From contig NZ_CP088014.1 in the NCBI RefSeq assembly GCF_021044685.1, forward strand, positions 3,892,001 through 3,956,000: a stretch of DNA of 64,000 nt. The letters are read 5' to 3'. The notes below the pieces were generated by a model. That model saw nothing but the letters and a program-made list of their open reading frames with translations. It searched no databases and had not been told where the DNA came from. Below, one piece after another: positions 62,848 to 64,000 of this stretch (its first letter is position 1; every line of letters starts with the position of its first letter). Origin of the DNA: Bradyrhizobium daqingense. GTDB lineage: Bacteria; Pseudomonadota; Alphaproteobacteria; Rhizobiales; Xanthobacteraceae. A program made the position numbers and the translations under genes.

Positions 62848-64000
62848 ATGTCCAATTCCAAAGATGCCGTCCGCAAGGTGCTTGACCAGGTCAAGGCGGA
62901 CAACCGCACCAGCCTGACGGCCCCGGAAGGCAAGCTGGTCTGCGACGCCTACGGCATTCCGGTGCCGAAGGAAGGCGTGGCGAAGTCGGCCGGCGAGGCC
63001 GGCAAGATGGCCTCGTCGATGGGCTTCCCGGTGGTGATGAAGATCGTCTCGCCGGACATTCTCCACAAGACCGAAGCTGGCGGCGTCATCGTCGGCCTCA
63101 AGACGGCGGACGAGGCCGAGAAGGCCTACGAGACCATTCTCGGCAACGCCAAGAAATACAAGTCCGATGCCAAGATCGAAGGCGTCCAGGTGCAGCAGAT
63201 GCTGGCCGGCGGTACCGAAGTCATCGTCGGCTCGATCACCGACGGCTCGTTCGGCAAGCTGGTCGCCTTCGGCCTGGGCGGCGTGCTGGTCGAGGTGCTC
63301 AAGGACATCACCTTCCGCCTCGCGCCCGCGACCAAAGAAGATGCGCTCTCGATGCTCGACGGCATCCAGGCCCATGAGATCCTGAAGGGCGTCCGCGGCG
63401 GCGAGCCGGTGAACCGCACGGCGCTGGCCGACGTTATCGTCAAGGTCTCGCAGCTCGTCACCGATTTCCCCGAGATCGTCGAGCTCGATCTCAACCCGGT
63501 GTTCGCGACGCCGAAGGATGCGACCGCCGCCGACGTCCGCATCGTCGTCGACTTCGCCTATGTTCCGAAGCCCAAGCCGCGCCCGACCGAAGAGATCGTG
63601 GCAGCGATGAACCGCATCATGCAGCCGAAGGCCGTCGCCGTGGTCGGTGCGTCCGCCGAGGACGGCAAGATCGGCAATTCCGTGATGAAGAACCTCATCA
63701 ACGGCGGCTACAAGGGCGATATCTATCCGATCCATCCCAAAGCAGCCGAGATCCTCGGCTACAAGGCCTATAAGAGCGTCAAGGACGTGCCCGGCGTGAT
63801 CGACGTCGCGGTGTTCGCGATCCCCGCGAAGTTCGTGACGGCGGCGCTGACCGAATGCGGCGAGAAGAAGATTCCCGGCGCGGTGCTGATCCCGTCGGGC
63901 TTCGCGGAAGCCGGCGCACCGGAACTTCAAGCCGAGATCGTCGAGGTCGGCAAGAAGTACGACATCCGCCTGATGGGGCCGAACATCTACGGCTTCTATT
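62848..64000 (+). CDS. NDP-forming acyl-CoA ligase (partial)
   Basis: The gene starts at ATG 62848 (AGGGAGAAG upstream) and runs off the right edge; 384 residues are visible. The ATP-grasp domain comes first (about 15-235, with 'GFPVVMKIVSPDILHKTEAGGVIVGL' and 'VQVQQMLAGGTEVIVGSI'), then a CoA-binding Rossmann domain from about residue 255 ('PKAVAVVGASAEDGKIGNSVMKNL'). That order is permuted relative to the archaeal acetyl-CoA synthetase type, where CoA-binding comes first. Divergent from gntR and preceded by operator G. A role in activating oxalate, formate or a product to its CoA ester is likely from context but not from sequence. Confidence 0.88.
   Translation, partial: MSNSKDAVRKVLDQVKADNRTSLTAPEGKLVCDAYGIPVPKEGVAKSAGEAGKMASSMGFPVVMKIVSPDILHKTEAGGVIVGLKTADEAEKAYETILGNAKKYKSDAKIEGVQVQQMLAGGTEVIVGSITDGSFGKLVAFGLGGVLVEVLKDITFRLAPATKEDALSMLDGIQAHEILKGVRGGEPVNRTALADVIVKVSQLVTDFPEIVELDLNPVFATPKDATAADVRIVVDFAYVPKPKPRPTEEIVAAMNRIMQPKAVAVVGASAEDGKIGNSVMKNLINGGYKGDIYPIHPKAAEILGYKAYKSVKDVPGVIDVAVFAIPAKFVTAALTECGEKKIPGAVLIPSGFAEAGAPELQAEIVEVGKKYDIRLMGPNIYGFY

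Overview
The window looks like a chromosomal segment of a Bradyrhizobium-type alphaproteobacterium. It is very GC-rich and densely coded. It carries the cycHJKL-type cytochrome c maturation operon, a FeuP/FeuQ-like two-component pair, Ku, and many of the short intergenic palindromes typical of that group. Genus is inferred from gene content and sequence character; no 16S gene or other formal marker is present.

Layout. 1-10.9 kb: a clipped gene, a PBP1A-DUF1214-DUF1254 operon, a YcgN-type cysteine-cluster protein, a DHA2 drug exporter, a membrane alpha/beta hydrolase and a triple-GAF histidine kinase. 10.9-16 kb: a ThDP enzyme, small secreted or unknown proteins, an orphan Flp pilin, Ku, and a 51-residue membrane protein behind a textbook EcfG (general stress) promoter. 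16-31.8 kb: feuPQ-like genes, two unknown genes, ccmI-ccmE-ccmF-ccmH, a DegP/Do protease, a second two-component pair and glnE; this is a housekeeping block of closely packed genes with several start/stop overlaps. 32-40 kb: a LysR regulator, a PAS histidine kinase, a CDF metal transporter, a quinone oxidoreductase, a nitronate monooxygenase and a secreted protein. 40-44 kb: a frameshifted repeat protein, a small membrane protein, an orphan ABC binding protein, and FAH and PanE family enzymes.

44-64 kb is the most coherent part. It holds a CBS-domain protein, two tandem oxalate/formate-antiporter-family MFS genes, a tripartite tricarboxylate transporter (tctABC) and a 45-residue protein. After an interruption of about 6.6 kb (an Hsp70-like gene, an SRPBCC protein, a broken hydrolase, bioB and others) come frc, oxc, a GntR/FCD regulator and, divergently, an NDP-forming acyl-CoA ligase. 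I found a shared 17-bp inverted repeat, TGGYAT-N5-ATGCCA, in front of the CBS gene, both MFS genes, the tct operon, the 45-residue gene, the regulator operon and the acyl-CoA ligase. The simplest reading is an oxalate uptake and breakdown regulon run by the GntR protein, and it draws in a CBS protein, a tripartite transporter and a tiny unknown protein.

Two genes are broken by frameshifts: the PIGK-repeat protein near 40.3 kb and the hydrolase at 56.1-57.1 kb. At least five families of intergenic palindromes and one longer dispersed element occupy the gaps. I saw no rRNA, tRNA, CRISPR array, insertion sequence or phage gene.
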